NCBI GenBank assembly: GCA_964564015.1
Contig: CAZLZR010000024.1
Span: 1 to 64,000 of the forward strand
Direction of reading: 5' to 3'
Origin: Acetivibrio sp964564015
GTDB lineage: Bacteria > Bacillota > Clostridia > Acetivibrionales > Acetivibrionaceae
Length of the DNA: 64,000 nt
Numbering within the stretch: position 1 is the stretch's first letter; each line of letters begins with the position of its first letter. This document shows positions 16,499 to 25,696 of this stretch, piece by piece. Under the pieces are notes generated by a model that searched no databases, was not told the DNA's origin, and worked only from the letters and a program-made list of their open reading frames with translations. A program made the position numbers and the translations under genes.

Positions 16499-18508
16499 AT
16501 GGATAATAAAAAGCATTCAGGGATTTTTATTCCAAAGGCGGGGTTTTATCTTTGGGCAATATTTATCCTGTTGGCAATAATTGCTTACTTGGATTACACA
16601 ATTGCGCTACCTGGCTTTGCAATATTTATTTTTCTGGTATACTATAATTACAGGTCAAGTTATATAAGGCATAAAGAAATTACAAAGTATATTGAAAACT
16701 TAACAATAAATATTGATACGGCTACAAAGGATACTTTATTAAACTTTCCGATGCCGCTTGTGGTATCAGAGGTAGATGGAACTATAATATGGTACAATTC
16801 ACCTTCTAAGGAGATTTTTGGTGGAGTGGAGTTGCTTGAAAAAACAATACATTCTTTTGTGAAGGATCTGGATCCTAATAATATCGGAAGCGAGCAGATC
16901 AATTTCTCTAAAGAAATTGTTATAAGTAACAGGAATTACAATGTATTGGGAAATTTCGTAAAAGTAGACAGCAAAATTGATGAAGATGGCTTTATAATCC
17001 TTCTGTACTTTATTGATAATACAGAACTTGTGGAGACGAAAAAGCAGTATTATGATGAGAAGGTAATAATAGGGCTGATTGTCATAGATAATTATGATGA
17101 CCTGATGCAGAGCACAGAAGACTCGAAGCGTCCCCAAATGCTGGCAGAGATTGATTTGAAGATAACCCATTGGGTTGATAATACGGGAAGTATTATTAAG
17201 AAGTATGAAAGGGACAGATATCTTTTGGTTTTCGAATACAAATATATGAAGGAATTTGAAGAAAAAAGATTTGAAATATTAGATAGTGTAAAGGAAATAA
17301 ACCTTGGAAATAAAATCCCGGTAACCTTGAGTTTAGGATTTGGGATAAACGGTAAATCGTTATGGGAAAACTTCAAATATGCGAATGCCTCTATAGATAT
17401 TGCATTAGGTAGAGGCGGTGATCAGGTAGTTATTAAGGATAATAAGGATTTTACCTTTTATGGTGGGAGATCCAGAGAACTTGAAAAGAGGACAAGGGTT
17501 AAAGCAAGGGTTATTGCTTATGCATTGAGAGAACTGATTGATCAGGCGTCAAATGTAATGATAATGGGTCACTATAATTGTGATATTGACTGTTTAGGTG
17601 CAGCAGTAGGTATTTACAGGGTGGCAAAAAACCGTAATAAGGAAGTCTATATAGTGCTCAACAGCTCCAATCCTACAATAGATAAGTTTGTATCCAAGAT
17701 TGAGAAGAGCAATGAGTATGAGAATATATTTATCGCAACAAATGATGCTTTAGATAAGCTAAGTAAAAAGACTTTGCTAATTATTGTGGATACACATAGA
17801 CCAAAATATACAGAGGCTCCTGAATTGATAAGATATACAGATCAGATTGTTGTAATTGATCATCACAGAAGAGGCGCCGATTATCTTCAGGAGGCGGTTA
17901 TTACATATCACGAGACGTATGCATCTTCGACCTGTGAGCTTGTTACGGAGATTTTGCAGTATGTGGAAGAAAAGATAAAATTAAGGCCTATAGAGGCTGA
18001 AGCTTTATATGCGGGGATTGTAGTTGATACTAAAAACTTTACCTTTAAGACAGGTGTAAGGACTTTTGAAGCAGCAGCGTTTTTGAGAAGGCAAGGAGTT
18101 GATACCGTATCGGTTAAACAGTTATTTCAGAACGATATTGATACCTATATAAACATTTCCGAAACGGTAAAAGATGCGGAAATTCTGTTGAATAGTATAG
18201 CAGTGTCAATTTGTTCCCCAATTGTGAAGAATTCTGCTTTGATAGCTGCACAGGCAGCGGATCAGCTTGTAAGTCTTGCGGGTGTTACAGCAGCATTTGT
18301 GTTGAGCAATAATAACGGCAGTATATTTATAAGTGGAAGATCACTAGGCGATGTGAATGTTCAGGTCATATTGGAAAAATTGGGTGGCGGAGGACACATG
18401 ACAGTTGCAGGAGCACAGCTTCAGGGAGTGACAATGGAAGAAGCAAAGGAAAAGCTGAAAAATGCTGTTATAGAATATATGGAGAATATCAAAAAAGATG
18501 AAGCATAA
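16499..18508 (+). CDS. gdpP: Cyclic-di-AMP phosphodiesterase GdpP (DHH family)
   Basis: A 669-aa membrane-bound phosphodiesterase that degrades c-di-AMP. Two N-terminal membrane segments (residues about 15-55) are followed by a PAS-like region, a degenerate GGDEF domain (about 175-335, lacking GG[DE]EF) and the DHH/DHHA1 catalytic half. Metal-binding residues are visible: His358, Asp362 and Asp364 in GHYNCDIDCLGA, and DHH at 454-456. The DHHA1 signature LGGGGHMTVAGAQLQG is near the C-terminus. Length fits the family. It sits between the MazG-like gene and rplI-dnaB, the standard Firmicutes neighbourhood. The start at 16499 follows AACGGGAGAAATAGTT. Confidence 0.95.
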   Translation: MDNKKHSGIFIPKAGFYLWAIFILLAIIAYLDYTIALPGFAIFIFLVYYNYRSSYIRHKEITKYIENLTINIDTATKDTLLNFPMPLVVSEVDGTIIWYNSPSKEIFGGVELLEKTIHSFVKDLDPNNIGSEQINFSKEIVISNRNYNVLGNFVKVDSKIDEDGFIILLYFIDNTELVETKKQYYDEKVIIGLIVIDNYDDLMQSTEDSKRPQMLAEIDLKITHWVDNTGSIIKKYERDRYLLVFEYKYMKEFEEKRFEILDSVKEINLGNKIPVTLSLGFGINGKSLWENFKYANASIDIALGRGGDQVVIKDNKDFTFYGGRSRELEKRTRVKARVIAYALRELIDQASNVMIMGHYNCDIDCLGAAVGIYRVAKNRNKEVYIVLNSSNPTIDKFVSKIEKSNEYENIFIATNDALDKLSKKTLLIIVDTHRPKYTEAPELIRYTDQIVVIDHHRRGADYLQEAVITYHETYASSTCELVTEILQYVEEKIKLRPIEAEALYAGIVVDTKNFTFKTGVRTFEAAAFLRRQGVDTVSVKQLFQNDIDTYINISETVKDAEILLNSIAVSICSPIVKNSALIAAQAADQLVSLAGVTAAFVLSNNNGSIFISGRSLGDVNVQVILEKLGGGGHMTVAGAQLQGVTMEEAKEKLKNAVIEYMENIKKDEA

Positions 18509-18553
18509 GGTTTGTCAGTACTATAGATTCTATTATTGAAGGAGAGATATAAA

Positions 18554-19000
18554 ATGAAAGTAATATTAAAAGAGGACGTTAAAGGATTGGGTAAAAAGGA
18601 AAGCATGCACGAGGTTAGCGACGGCTATGCAAGAAATTTTCTGCTTCCAAGGGGGCTTGCTGTGGAAGCAAGTTCAGCAAACATAAATGTTATGAATACA
18701 AAAAAAGAAGCCGAAATGAATAAAAAAGCGAAGGAATTGCAGCAGGCAAAGGATTTGGCTGAAAAATTAAAAGCTATTACTGTTGTGTTCAAAACTAAAG
18801 CAGGAGAAAGCGGAAAACTGTTTGGATCTATTACCAGCAAGGATGTAGCGGACAAGCTCTTAAAGGATCATAAGCTTGATATTGATAAGAAGAAAATCAA
18901 TATGTCTGATGCGTTAAAGTCCTTGGGTACCTATGAGGCAGAGGTTAAGCTTTACCCTGGGGTATCAGGCAAACTTTCAATAAAGGTTGAACAGGAATAA
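18554..19000 (+). CDS. rplI: 50S ribosomal protein L9
   Basis: A 148-aa protein of the large ribosomal subunit. The start is ATG at 18554, behind GAAGGAGAGATATAAA; a TTG at 18536 would overlap the ribosome site. The N-terminal rRNA-binding domain reads MKVILKEDVKGLGKKESMHEVSDGYARNFLLPRGLA (shown here only as landmark: VKGLGKK, GYARNFL, PRGLA). A long connecting helix of Lys/Glu/Ala follows, then a C-terminal domain with GKLFGSITSKDVA. It is followed 15 bp later by dnaB. Confidence 0.97.
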   Translation: MKVILKEDVKGLGKKESMHEVSDGYARNFLLPRGLAVEASSANINVMNTKKEAEMNKKAKELQQAKDLAEKLKAITVVFKTKAGESGKLFGSITSKDVADKLLKDHKLDIDKKKINMSDALKSLGTYEAEVKLYPGVSGKLSIKVEQE

Positions 19001-19015
19001 GAAGAGGTAATATAT

Positions 19016-20359
19016 ATGGATATAGGTTCATTAGGTAGAATACCACCCCAGAACGTAGAGGCGGAGCAATCCGTTCTTGGAGCGATACTTCTGGACAAGG
19101 AAGTACTTACAAATGTGACCGAAATAATAAAAAGCCAGGACTTTTACAGAGATGACCATAAGGAAATATTTGAAGCTATTATAGACCTTTACGAAAAAGC
19201 AGAACCTATAGACCTTATAACTGTAGCCGAACGACTCAAAATCAGGGGTACTTTAGATAGTGTTGGAGGTCTTGAATACCTTACCAACCTCGCTAATGTC
19301 GTTCCAACTACCGCAAATGCCAAGCACTATGCAAAAATAGTGGAAGAGAAAGCAATTTTAAGAAATCTGATCAAGGTTTCATCCAGCATAGTTAATATGG
19401 GTTATGAAGCATCGGAAGAGGTTTCATATGTGTTGGACAAGGCTGAAAAAGGCATTTTTGATCTGTTGCAAAATAGAAATACTCAAGGTTTTGTGCCAAT
19501 AAAGGAGGTCTTGGTAGATACCTTTAACAGACTTGAAGAGCTGTATAACAGTAAAGGTCATATAACCGGTATTCCGACCGGATTTGCGGATCTGGATTAT
19601 AAAACAGCCGGTCTACATAATTCGGATCTTATTCTCATTGCTGCAAGGCCGGCAATGGGTAAAACAGCTTTTGTACTTAATATTGCCCAGTATGCGGCTA
19701 TACATTCCAAGGTTCCTGTAGCCATATTCAGCCTGGAAATGTCAAGGGAACAGTTGGTAAACAGAATGCTGGCCAGTGAGGCAATGGTTGACAGCCAGAG
19801 GATGAGAACGGGTAAACTTGAAGACAGCGACTGGCAAAAGGTTGCAAGAGCATTAGGTCCTTTGTCTGAAGCCCCTATTTATATAGATGATACTCCTGGG
19901 ACAACAATAATGGAGATAAGAGCTAAGTGTAGAAGATTAAAAATTGAAAAGAATCTGGGGCTTGTGGTTATAGACTACCTTCAGCTTATGCAGGGTAAGG
20001 GAGGTGGCAAATCCGATAACCGACAGCAGGAAATATCGGAAATTTCCAGGTCTCTTAAAATTCTGGCAAAGGAGATAAATGTACCTGTTATCACACTTTC
20101 CCAGTTAAGCCGTGCCCCTGAGCAAAGGCAGGATCATAGACCGATACTCAGTGACCTCAGAGAATCAGGGGCTATTGAGCAGGATGCAGATATAGTTATG
20201 TTTCTTTACAGGGATGATTACTATAATCCGGAGACCGATAAAAAAAATGTAGCAGAAGCGATTATTGCAAAACACAGGGCAGGTTCTACAGGTACTGTTG
20301 AGCTTGCATGGCTCGGGCAATATACCAAGTTTGCTAATTTGGAGAAATTCAGGGAATAG
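19016..20359 (+). CDS. dnaB: Replicative DNA helicase DnaB
   Basis: The 447-aa hexameric helicase of the replication fork. The N-terminal domain (RIPPQNVEAEQSVLGAIL) binds primase. The C-terminal RecA-like motor has Walker A ARPAMGKT at residues 210-217, Walker B LVVIDYLQLM, and a DnaB motif with SQLSRAPEQR and SDLRESGAIEQDAD. No intein is present. It is in the gdpP-rplI-dnaB order seen in most Firmicutes, with an AAGAGGT site before the start. The next 120 bp before tilS hold no clear signal. Confidence 0.97.
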   Translation: MDIGSLGRIPPQNVEAEQSVLGAILLDKEVLTNVTEIIKSQDFYRDDHKEIFEAIIDLYEKAEPIDLITVAERLKIRGTLDSVGGLEYLTNLANVVPTTANAKHYAKIVEEKAILRNLIKVSSSIVNMGYEASEEVSYVLDKAEKGIFDLLQNRNTQGFVPIKEVLVDTFNRLEELYNSKGHITGIPTGFADLDYKTAGLHNSDLILIAARPAMGKTAFVLNIAQYAAIHSKVPVAIFSLEMSREQLVNRMLASEAMVDSQRMRTGKLEDSDWQKVARALGPLSEAPIYIDDTPGTTIMEIRAKCRRLKIEKNLGLVVIDYLQLMQGKGGGKSDNRQQEISEISRSLKILAKEINVPVITLSQLSRAPEQRQDHRPILSDLRESGAIEQDADIVMFLYRDDYYNPETDKKNVAEAIIAKHRAGSTGTVELAWLGQYTKFANLEKFRE

Positions 20360-20480
20360 TAATATATGAGTTATATTATTAAGGTATGGATGAAATATTT
20401 GTAGTATTTTAGTTTATTGGTTTTAAAAGTAGTGTTTTAATGATATTTATAATATTTAAGTTATTTCTGGGTATATAATT

Positions 20481-21878
20481 ATGATAGCTAAAGTTTTAGA
20501 TACTATTAAAAAGTACGGCCTAATTAAAAAAGGAGACAGTATTGTTGTAGGTGTATCGGGAGGTCCTGATTCGGTATGCTTGCTTCATGTGCTTTGGAAG
20601 TTTAGAGAAGAATTAAATTTAGGAATTACAGCAGTTCATATAAATCATATGCTAAGAGGCAGCGAGTCTGACAGGGATGAGGATTTTGTAAAAAGTCTTT
20701 GTCGGAAATTGGATATTGAACTGCAATCTCTATGTATTGACATAAAAAAAGTTTCGAAGGAAAATAATCAATCTTTAGAGGAAGCCGGCAGGGATGAAAG
20801 ATACAGACATTTTGGGATGATTGCGGACAATATAGGGGCGGACAGGATTGCTGTTGCCCATAACAAAAATGATCAGGCAGAAACAATTTTGATGAATATA
20901 ATAAGAGGGGCAGGGCTTGATGGGCTTAAAGGAATGGATTATATACGAGGACTTATTATAAGACCACTCCTGGATGTTGAAAGAAGTGAAATAGAGGCAT
21001 ACTGCATAGAGAACAACTTAAACCCTATAACTGACAGTTCGAATCTTGATAATGTTTATTCAAGGAATAAGATCAGATTGAATGTTATCCCATATATAAA
21101 CTCTCTTTTTGATTGCGACCTTGTAAAAAGTATTGACAGGATGAACAGGCTTATTAAAGGTGATATGGATTTCATCGACAATAAAATAAAAAAAATGTAT
21201 TATAACGTAGTACTAAGAAAAGAAAATGAAGAAGTTGAGCTCTTATTGGGTAAAATAAAAGATATGCATGTTGCTGCAAAAAGGAGAATTGTAAGAAAAG
21301 CAATTAATGAAGTTAAAGGAAATGTTAAAGGTATTGAAAGTATACATATAGACAATGTCCTGGAAATGATAGATAATGGGAGAGTTGGTTCAAAATTGGA
21401 TTTGCCGGGGATAAAGATAGGAAGAACCTACGATAGCATTAAGTTCTATAAAAATGAGAGACAACCTGAAGCTTTTAATTGCGTTGCGTCGCTGAAAATG
21501 CCGGGCATTACTGAAATCGGAGAAAATAAGCACTTAATTGAAGCCTCAGTTATATTGGATTTCAACGCTAAAGAGCATAAACCTGTAAAAGGGAGCTCAA
21601 GAGTTCAGTTTTTTGATTATGACAAATTAACTGAGGGAATAAATGTTAGAAAGAGGAAAGAAGGAGATTACTTTAAGCCTATAAACTCTAACGGTACAAA
21701 AAAACTGAAGGAATTTTTTATTGATAATAAAGTACCTAGAGAAATGCGGGACACTATTCCATTGGTTGCAAAGGAAAGTGAAATTATTTGGATTGTTGGT
21801 TACAAAATAAGTGATAAATTTAAAGTAACTGAAAATACTAAAAGGGTATTAAAATTAACATATAGATTCAACTATTAG
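20481..21878 (+). CDS. tilS: tRNA(Ile)-lysidine synthase
   Basis: A 465-aa essential ATP-dependent enzyme that changes C34 of the CAU-anticodon tRNA-Ile to lysidine so that it reads AUA. The PP-loop SGGPDS lies at residues 26-31. HINHMLRGSESDRDE and HNKNDQAETILMNIIRGAGLDGLKGM follow, the latter being typical of TilS. A central linker domain and a C-terminal TilS domain (RKRKEGDYFKPINSNGTKKLKEFFID) complete a full-length protein. The ribosome site before the ATG at 20481 is weak. It forms the common tilS-hpt-ftsH group. Confidence 0.95.
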   Translation: MIAKVLDTIKKYGLIKKGDSIVVGVSGGPDSVCLLHVLWKFREELNLGITAVHINHMLRGSESDRDEDFVKSLCRKLDIELQSLCIDIKKVSKENNQSLEEAGRDERYRHFGMIADNIGADRIAVAHNKNDQAETILMNIIRGAGLDGLKGMDYIRGLIIRPLLDVERSEIEAYCIENNLNPITDSSNLDNVYSRNKIRLNVIPYINSLFDCDLVKSIDRMNRLIKGDMDFIDNKIKKMYYNVVLRKENEEVELLLGKIKDMHVAAKRRIVRKAINEVKGNVKGIESIHIDNVLEMIDNGRVGSKLDLPGIKIGRTYDSIKFYKNERQPEAFNCVASLKMPGITEIGENKHLIEASVILDFNAKEHKPVKGSSRVQFFDYDKLTEGINVRKRKEGDYFKPINSNGTKKLKEFFIDNKVPREMRDTIPLVAKESEIIWIVGYKISDKFKVTENTKRVLKLTYRFNY

Positions 21879-21939
21879 CATAGGAAATGGTTTTAATATT
21901 AACGCTGAAGAATAGTATAATACAAATGGGAGGAACCTT

Positions 21940-22488
21940 ATGTTCGGGGATATTCAAGAGATTTTGGTCACCAGAGAATCGTTGCAGGAAAAAGCTAAAG
22001 AGCTCGGAAAAAGGATATCGGGTGATTACGAGGGGAAAGAGCTGGTATTAATTGGAGTGCTAAAGGGAGGAGTCGTGTTTTTTGCCGATCTCATAAGGCA
22101 TATAACTATTCCTATTGAAATGGATTTTATATCTGTATCAAGTTATGGAAGTTCAACGAAGTCTTCCGGAGTTGTAAGGATAATCAAGGATATTGATATT
22201 GATATCAGTCGCAAGCATGTACTTATTGTTGAGGATCTTGTGGACACAGGTCTTACTTTGAGGTACTTGAAGGATTTGTTTGAAGACAGGGGTCCTGTAG
22301 ATGTAAAGGTATGCACTGCTCTAGATAAGCCTTCAAGGCGTAAGGTAGAAGTACCAATAGCATATAATGGCATAACCATTCCGGATAAGTTTGTAGTCGG
22401 ATACGGCCTTGATTATTCAGGTAAATACAGGAATCTTCCGGATGTGTGTGTATTAAAATCATGTGTGTATAGTTCGGAATGTAGCTGA
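21940..22488 (+). CDS. hpt: Hypoxanthine phosphoribosyltransferase
   Basis: A 182-aa purine salvage enzyme making IMP/GMP from hypoxanthine or guanine and PRPP. Features are the PRPP-binding loop VLIVEDLVDTGLTL, LIGVLKGGVVFFADL near the N-terminus, the flexible-loop SSYGSSTKSSG, and the C-terminal KFVVGYGLDY purine-binding segment. The start at 21940 follows TGGGAGGAACC. It is flanked by tilS and ftsH as in Bacillus. Confidence 0.96.
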   Translation: MFGDIQEILVTRESLQEKAKELGKRISGDYEGKELVLIGVLKGGVVFFADLIRHITIPIEMDFISVSSYGSSTKSSGVVRIIKDIDIDISRKHVLIVEDLVDTGLTLRYLKDLFEDRGPVDVKVCTALDKPSRRKVEVPIAYNGITIPDKFVVGYGLDYSGKYRNLPDVCVLKSCVYSSECS

Positions 22489-22509
22489 TATGATATACTA
22501 AAATATAAG

Positions 22510-22590
22510 TTCCTACTCTGGATAACGAAAAAACTTGATTTAATAATGTTTTCAAAATATGAGAATAGGAAGTTATTTTTTCGTTATCCC
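22510..22590. promoter_or_regulatory. Structured leader region upstream of ftsH
   Basis: GGATAACGAAAAAA (22520-22533) is perfectly complementary to TTTTTTCGTTATCC (22576-22589), a 14-bp stem. TTCCTA (22510-22515) and TAGGAA (22566-22571) could pair instead, so two mutually exclusive folds are possible. A TATAAT-like box at 22650-22655 lies nearer ftsH. The stem may therefore be the terminator of the tilS-hpt transcript rather than an ftsH leader. Confidence 0.45.
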
Positions 22591-22733
22591 TATGTAAAAA
22601 GTTCCGATAATTTTAAAGGTTTATTGTGTTTTAACTTTTGTTATGTTAATATAATGTAAATATATATAATGACAGATATACTGTTACTTATAGATATTAG
22701 TTGGCCAGTTTTTCGAATTAAGGAGGGAGCTAT

Positions 22734-24542
22734 TTGAAGTACTTCAAAAATATAAGCATATATATAGTATTGTTTGTAATAATTCTTATATTTGTTGCTG
22801 TTGCTACAAATAATGGAGGACCAAAGGTAGAAAGTTATTCCTTCCTTTTGAACCAGGTTCAAGAGGAAAATGTTAAAGAAGTAAAACTTGAAGGAAATAC
22901 AGCCAGTGTGATACTTAAGGCACCTCGAAACGACCAGGATCAATATATTATATATATACCTGATGTATCGCATTTTATGGATCAAGTTACCGAGCCAATG
23001 AATGCAAAGGCACTTGTATTTAAGAGTGTGATACCTCCAACGGCTCCATGGTGGGTGGCAATAATCCCAACTTTAGGTCTGATAGTTATCTTTGTATTGT
23101 TTTGGGTATTTTTCCTCCAGCAGTCACAGGGCGGAGGCGGAAGCAGGGTCATGTCCTTTGGCAAGAGCAGGGCTAAGATGACCATTGATGACAAAAAGAA
23201 AATTACCTTTAATGATGTTGCCGGAGCGGACGAAGAAAAGGAAGAGCTTAAAGAAATTGTTGAATTTCTTAAGCAGCCCAAGAAGTTTGTTGAATTGGGA
23301 GCCAGAATTCCAAAGGGCGTTTTGTTGGTTGGACCTCCCGGTACAGGTAAAACTTTACTTGCGAAGGCAGTTTCCGGAGAAGCGGGAGTACCTTTCTTCA
23401 CAATAAGCGGATCCGACTTTGTTGAGATGTTCGTCGGAGTTGGTGCTTCAAGGGTAAGAGATCTTTTTGATCAGGCAAAAAAGAATTCACCATGTATTGT
23501 ATTCATAGACGAAATAGATGCTGTGGGAAGACATAGAGGAGCAGGGCTTGGTGGCGGCCATGATGAACGCGAACAAACGTTGAATCAGCTTCTTGTAGAA
23601 ATGGATGGATTCGGTGTCAATGAGGGTGTAATAATCCTTGCTGCAACGAACAGACCTGATATACTTGACCCGGCGCTTTTGAGACCTGGAAGGTTTGACA
23701 GAAGAGTTGTTGTCGGTTTGCCGGACATTAAGGGCAGAGAAGAAATATTGAAGGTACATGCAAGGGGCAAGCCGTTAGCGGAAGATGTTAAGCTTGATGA
23801 TCTGGCTAAAAGTACACCAGGGTTTACCGGAGCCGATCTTGAAAACCTTTTGAATGAAGCAGCTTTGCTCGCAGCCAGAAATAACAAGACAAGTATAACA
23901 ATGACAGAGATAAAGGAAGCTGTATTTAAAGTTGTCATGGGACCTGAAAAGAAAAGCAGGGTAATGAGTGAAACTGAGAAAAAACTTACTGCTTACCATG
24001 AAGCAGGTCATGCTGTAGCAGTCAAATTGGTATCAACTACTGACAAGGTAGACAGGATATCTATAATACCTGCCGGAATGGCAGGCGGTTACACCGCATT
24101 TAAACCAGATGAAGATAAATCTTATAAGACGAAGTCAAACCTGCTTGAACGGATTGTAATAGCATTAGGCGGAAGAGCAGCAGAAGAAATTGTTCTTGGA
24201 GAAGTCAGTACTGGGGCATATGGAGACCTCAAAACGGCAAACGGTGTTGCAAGAAGTATGATAACAAAATATGGTATGAGTGAAAAACTTGGTAACCTTA
24301 TTTTTGGTAATGAGAATGAAGAAGTGTTTATTGGCAGGGATTTTGCTCAAGCTAGAAATTACAGTGAGGAAGTAGCAGCTGAAATTGACAGGGAAGTTAA
24401 GAGTATAATCGACGGTTGTTATGAAAAGACGCTGAAAATGCTAAATGACAATATCAGTAAGCTCCATGCAATTGCTAATGCACTGATAGAGAAGGAAAAA
24501 CTTGAAGGTCATGAGTTTGAAGAACTTTTTGCAGGTGCATAA
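22734..24542 (+). CDS. ftsH: ATP-dependent zinc metalloprotease FtsH
   Basis: A 602-aa membrane-anchored AAA+ protease for quality control of membrane and regulatory proteins. Two membrane segments (residues about 5-25 and 103-125) bracket an extracytoplasmic domain. Walker A GPPGTGKT is at 200-207; Walker B VFIDEIDAVG and the SRH region NRPDILDPALLRPGRFDR follow. The zinc site HEAGH is at 422-426. The start is TTG at 22734, chosen for the AAGGAGGG site 6 bp upstream. It ends at a strong terminator. Confidence 0.97.
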   Translation: MKYFKNISIYIVLFVIILIFVAVATNNGGPKVESYSFLLNQVQEENVKEVKLEGNTASVILKAPRNDQDQYIIYIPDVSHFMDQVTEPMNAKALVFKSVIPPTAPWWVAIIPTLGLIVIFVLFWVFFLQQSQGGGGSRVMSFGKSRAKMTIDDKKKITFNDVAGADEEKEELKEIVEFLKQPKKFVELGARIPKGVLLVGPPGTGKTLLAKAVSGEAGVPFFTISGSDFVEMFVGVGASRVRDLFDQAKKNSPCIVFIDEIDAVGRHRGAGLGGGHDEREQTLNQLLVEMDGFGVNEGVIILAATNRPDILDPALLRPGRFDRRVVVGLPDIKGREEILKVHARGKPLAEDVKLDDLAKSTPGFTGADLENLLNEAALLAARNNKTSITMTEIKEAVFKVVMGPEKKSRVMSETEKKLTAYHEAGHAVAVKLVSTTDKVDRISIIPAGMAGGYTAFKPDEDKSYKTKSNLLERIVIALGGRAAEEIVLGEVSTGAYGDLKTANGVARSMITKYGMSEKLGNLIFGNENEEVFIGRDFAQARNYSEEVAAEIDREVKSIIDGCYEKTLKMLNDNISKLHAIANALIEKEKLEGHEFEELFAGA

Positions 24543-24568
24543 GGTTAAGTGAAAAATGATAATAATAT

Positions 24569-24601
24569 AAAGAGGTAGTATAATGATACTATCTCTTTTT
24601 T
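24569..24601 (+). terminator. Terminator of ftsH
   Basis: AAAGAGGTAGTAT / ATACTATCTCTTT stem (13 bp, one wobble) with a 4-nt loop, running into TTTTTC. Confidence 0.85.
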
Positions 24602-24726
24602 CGACCATTTATGGGTATATTAAAAGGTAAACGCAATGTAAAATAAAAATATAAGTAAAAATCTATTTATTATGCACTGAATTCTTGGTATAATAGCTTG
24701 GTTATGTGTTAATATTTATATGAGGT

Positions 24727-25140
24727 ATGAAATATATGGAATGTGCAAATCTGAAAGTAGGACTGACATCATCAATTGAGATTGAAGTGCTGGATAAATA
24801 TTCTGCTGAAGAGATGGGAAGCGGAGACCTTGATGTATATGCGACACCGGCTATGATAAGCCTTATGGAACGAGCAGCATTATCTTCAGTGTCTCTTTAC
24901 TTACCGAAAGGATATACCACTGTTGGCACAGCGGTCAATATTAAGCATATGGCGGCTACACCTGTTGGAATGAAAGTCAGGGCGGTAGCAGAGCTTGTAG
25001 CAGTAGAAGGAAGAAAACTGAAATTTAAAGTGGAGGCTTTTGATTCTTCAGAAAAAATTGGCGAAGGCGAGCATGAAAGGTACATAGTTGAATCCGCCAG
25101 ATTTAGAGACAAGATTTATGGAAAGCTGAACAGTAAATAA
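24727..25140 (+). CDS. FlK-like hot-dog thioesterase
   Basis: A 137-aa single hot-dog-fold protein close to fluoroacetyl-CoA thioesterase FlK and its many clostridial relatives of unknown substrate. Typical segments are VYATPAMISLMERAA (with the catalytic-type Glu), TTVGTAVNIKHMAATPVGMKV (with the conserved His) and GEGEHERYIV. Relatives usually hydrolyse small acyl-CoAs; fluoroacetate resistance should not be assumed. The ATG at 24727 follows ATGAGGTATGAAAT. It is followed by a 62-aa gene, then the metK riboswitch. Confidence 0.85.
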   Translation: MKYMECANLKVGLTSSIEIEVLDKYSAEEMGSGDLDVYATPAMISLMERAALSSVSLYLPKGYTTVGTAVNIKHMAATPVGMKVRAVAELVAVEGRKLKFKVEAFDSSEKIGEGEHERYIVESARFRDKIYGKLNSK

Positions 25141-25201
25141 AGATAGAGAATTGTATTGATAGGAATAATTAATTGAGTTTGTATAAAGGAGAGTAACAGG
25201 T

Positions 25202-25393
25202 TTGATGGGTAAGTATTCAGGATTTAAGGATGTAAATGACAGGGAAATATACGCTGGCATGCTGTGTGAAGATACTGTAAATTTCAGCACGGTTGTAATT
25301 AAAGAGATTGAAGGTCGTTTTTTTGCAGTCACAAACGGATTTAAGCCGGAGCCTTTGGAAGAAATATCAGAAGGTTTGAGGATTATAAAGTGA
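25202..25393 (+). CDS. Small uncharacterised protein
   Basis: A 62-63 aa cytoplasmic protein I do not recognise. It reads as a small beta-rich domain (NDREIYAGMLCEDTVNFSTVVIKEIEGRFFAVTNGF...). This is slightly like YopX-type proteins, which begin with a region that contains 'DREIYEGD', but too short for certainty. The AAAGGAGAG site favours the TTG at 25202 (10-bp spacing); the ATG at 25205 is the alternative. It lies 60 bp after the thioesterase gene and may be co-transcribed with it. Confidence 0.65.
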   Translation: MMGKYSGFKDVNDREIYAGMLCEDTVNFSTVVIKEIEGRFFAVTNGFKPEPLEEISEGLRIIK

Positions 25394-25415
25394 TTTGAAA
25401 AATTTTTTTTTATTA

Positions 25416-25444
25416 TTGACGAGACTTGATGAATATGATAGATT
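25416..25444 (+). promoter_or_regulatory. Candidate promoter for the SAM riboswitch-metK unit
   Basis: TTGACG, 17-bp spacer, TAGATT, about 30 bp before the riboswitch aptamer. Confidence 0.5.
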
Positions 25445-25472
25445 AAGTATGACAAAATAATACAGTGATTGC

Positions 25473-25572
25473 CTTATCAAGAGAGGTGGAGGGAAGGGCC
25501 CTATGAAACCCGGCAACCGACTTAAATGTAACGGTGCCAATTCCTACAGGATGTATGTCCTGACAGATAAGG
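25473..25572 (+). promoter_or_regulatory. SAM-I (S-box) riboswitch
   Basis: The aptamer core is complete: CTTATCAAGAGAGGTGGAGG, GGGCCC-ATGAAACCCGGCAACC, GGTGCCAATTCC, and the closing P1 strand AGATAAGG. It lies upstream of metK, so binding of S-adenosylmethionine should form the downstream terminator and shut off SAM synthetase expression. Confidence 0.97.
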
Positions 25573-25584
25573 AGAGAAATAATG

Positions 25585-25613
25585 TCCTCTTCTTATTGAA
25601 TGAGGTTTTTTTG
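25585..25613 (+). terminator. SAM-I expression-platform terminator
   Basis: TCCTC-TTC / GAA-T-GAGG hairpin followed by TTTTTTTG, directly after the riboswitch P1. A G-AGAG segment just upstream can compete for the CCTCTT arm. Confidence 0.75.
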
Positions 25614-25650
25614 TTTTTATAGGAAAGTGCACTTCCTGTAAAAACAAAAA
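25607..25650. repeat. Second long stem-loop between riboswitch terminator and metK
   Basis: TTTTTGTTTTTATAGG(A)AAGTG pairs with CACTTCCTGTAAAAACAAAAA, nearly perfect over about 20 bp around the self-complementary AGTGCACT. Its left arm includes the U-tract of the riboswitch terminator. Confidence 0.7.
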
Positions 25651-25696
25651 CTCATACTTTTACATTAATTTATATTATTAAAGGAGGAACTTTATA

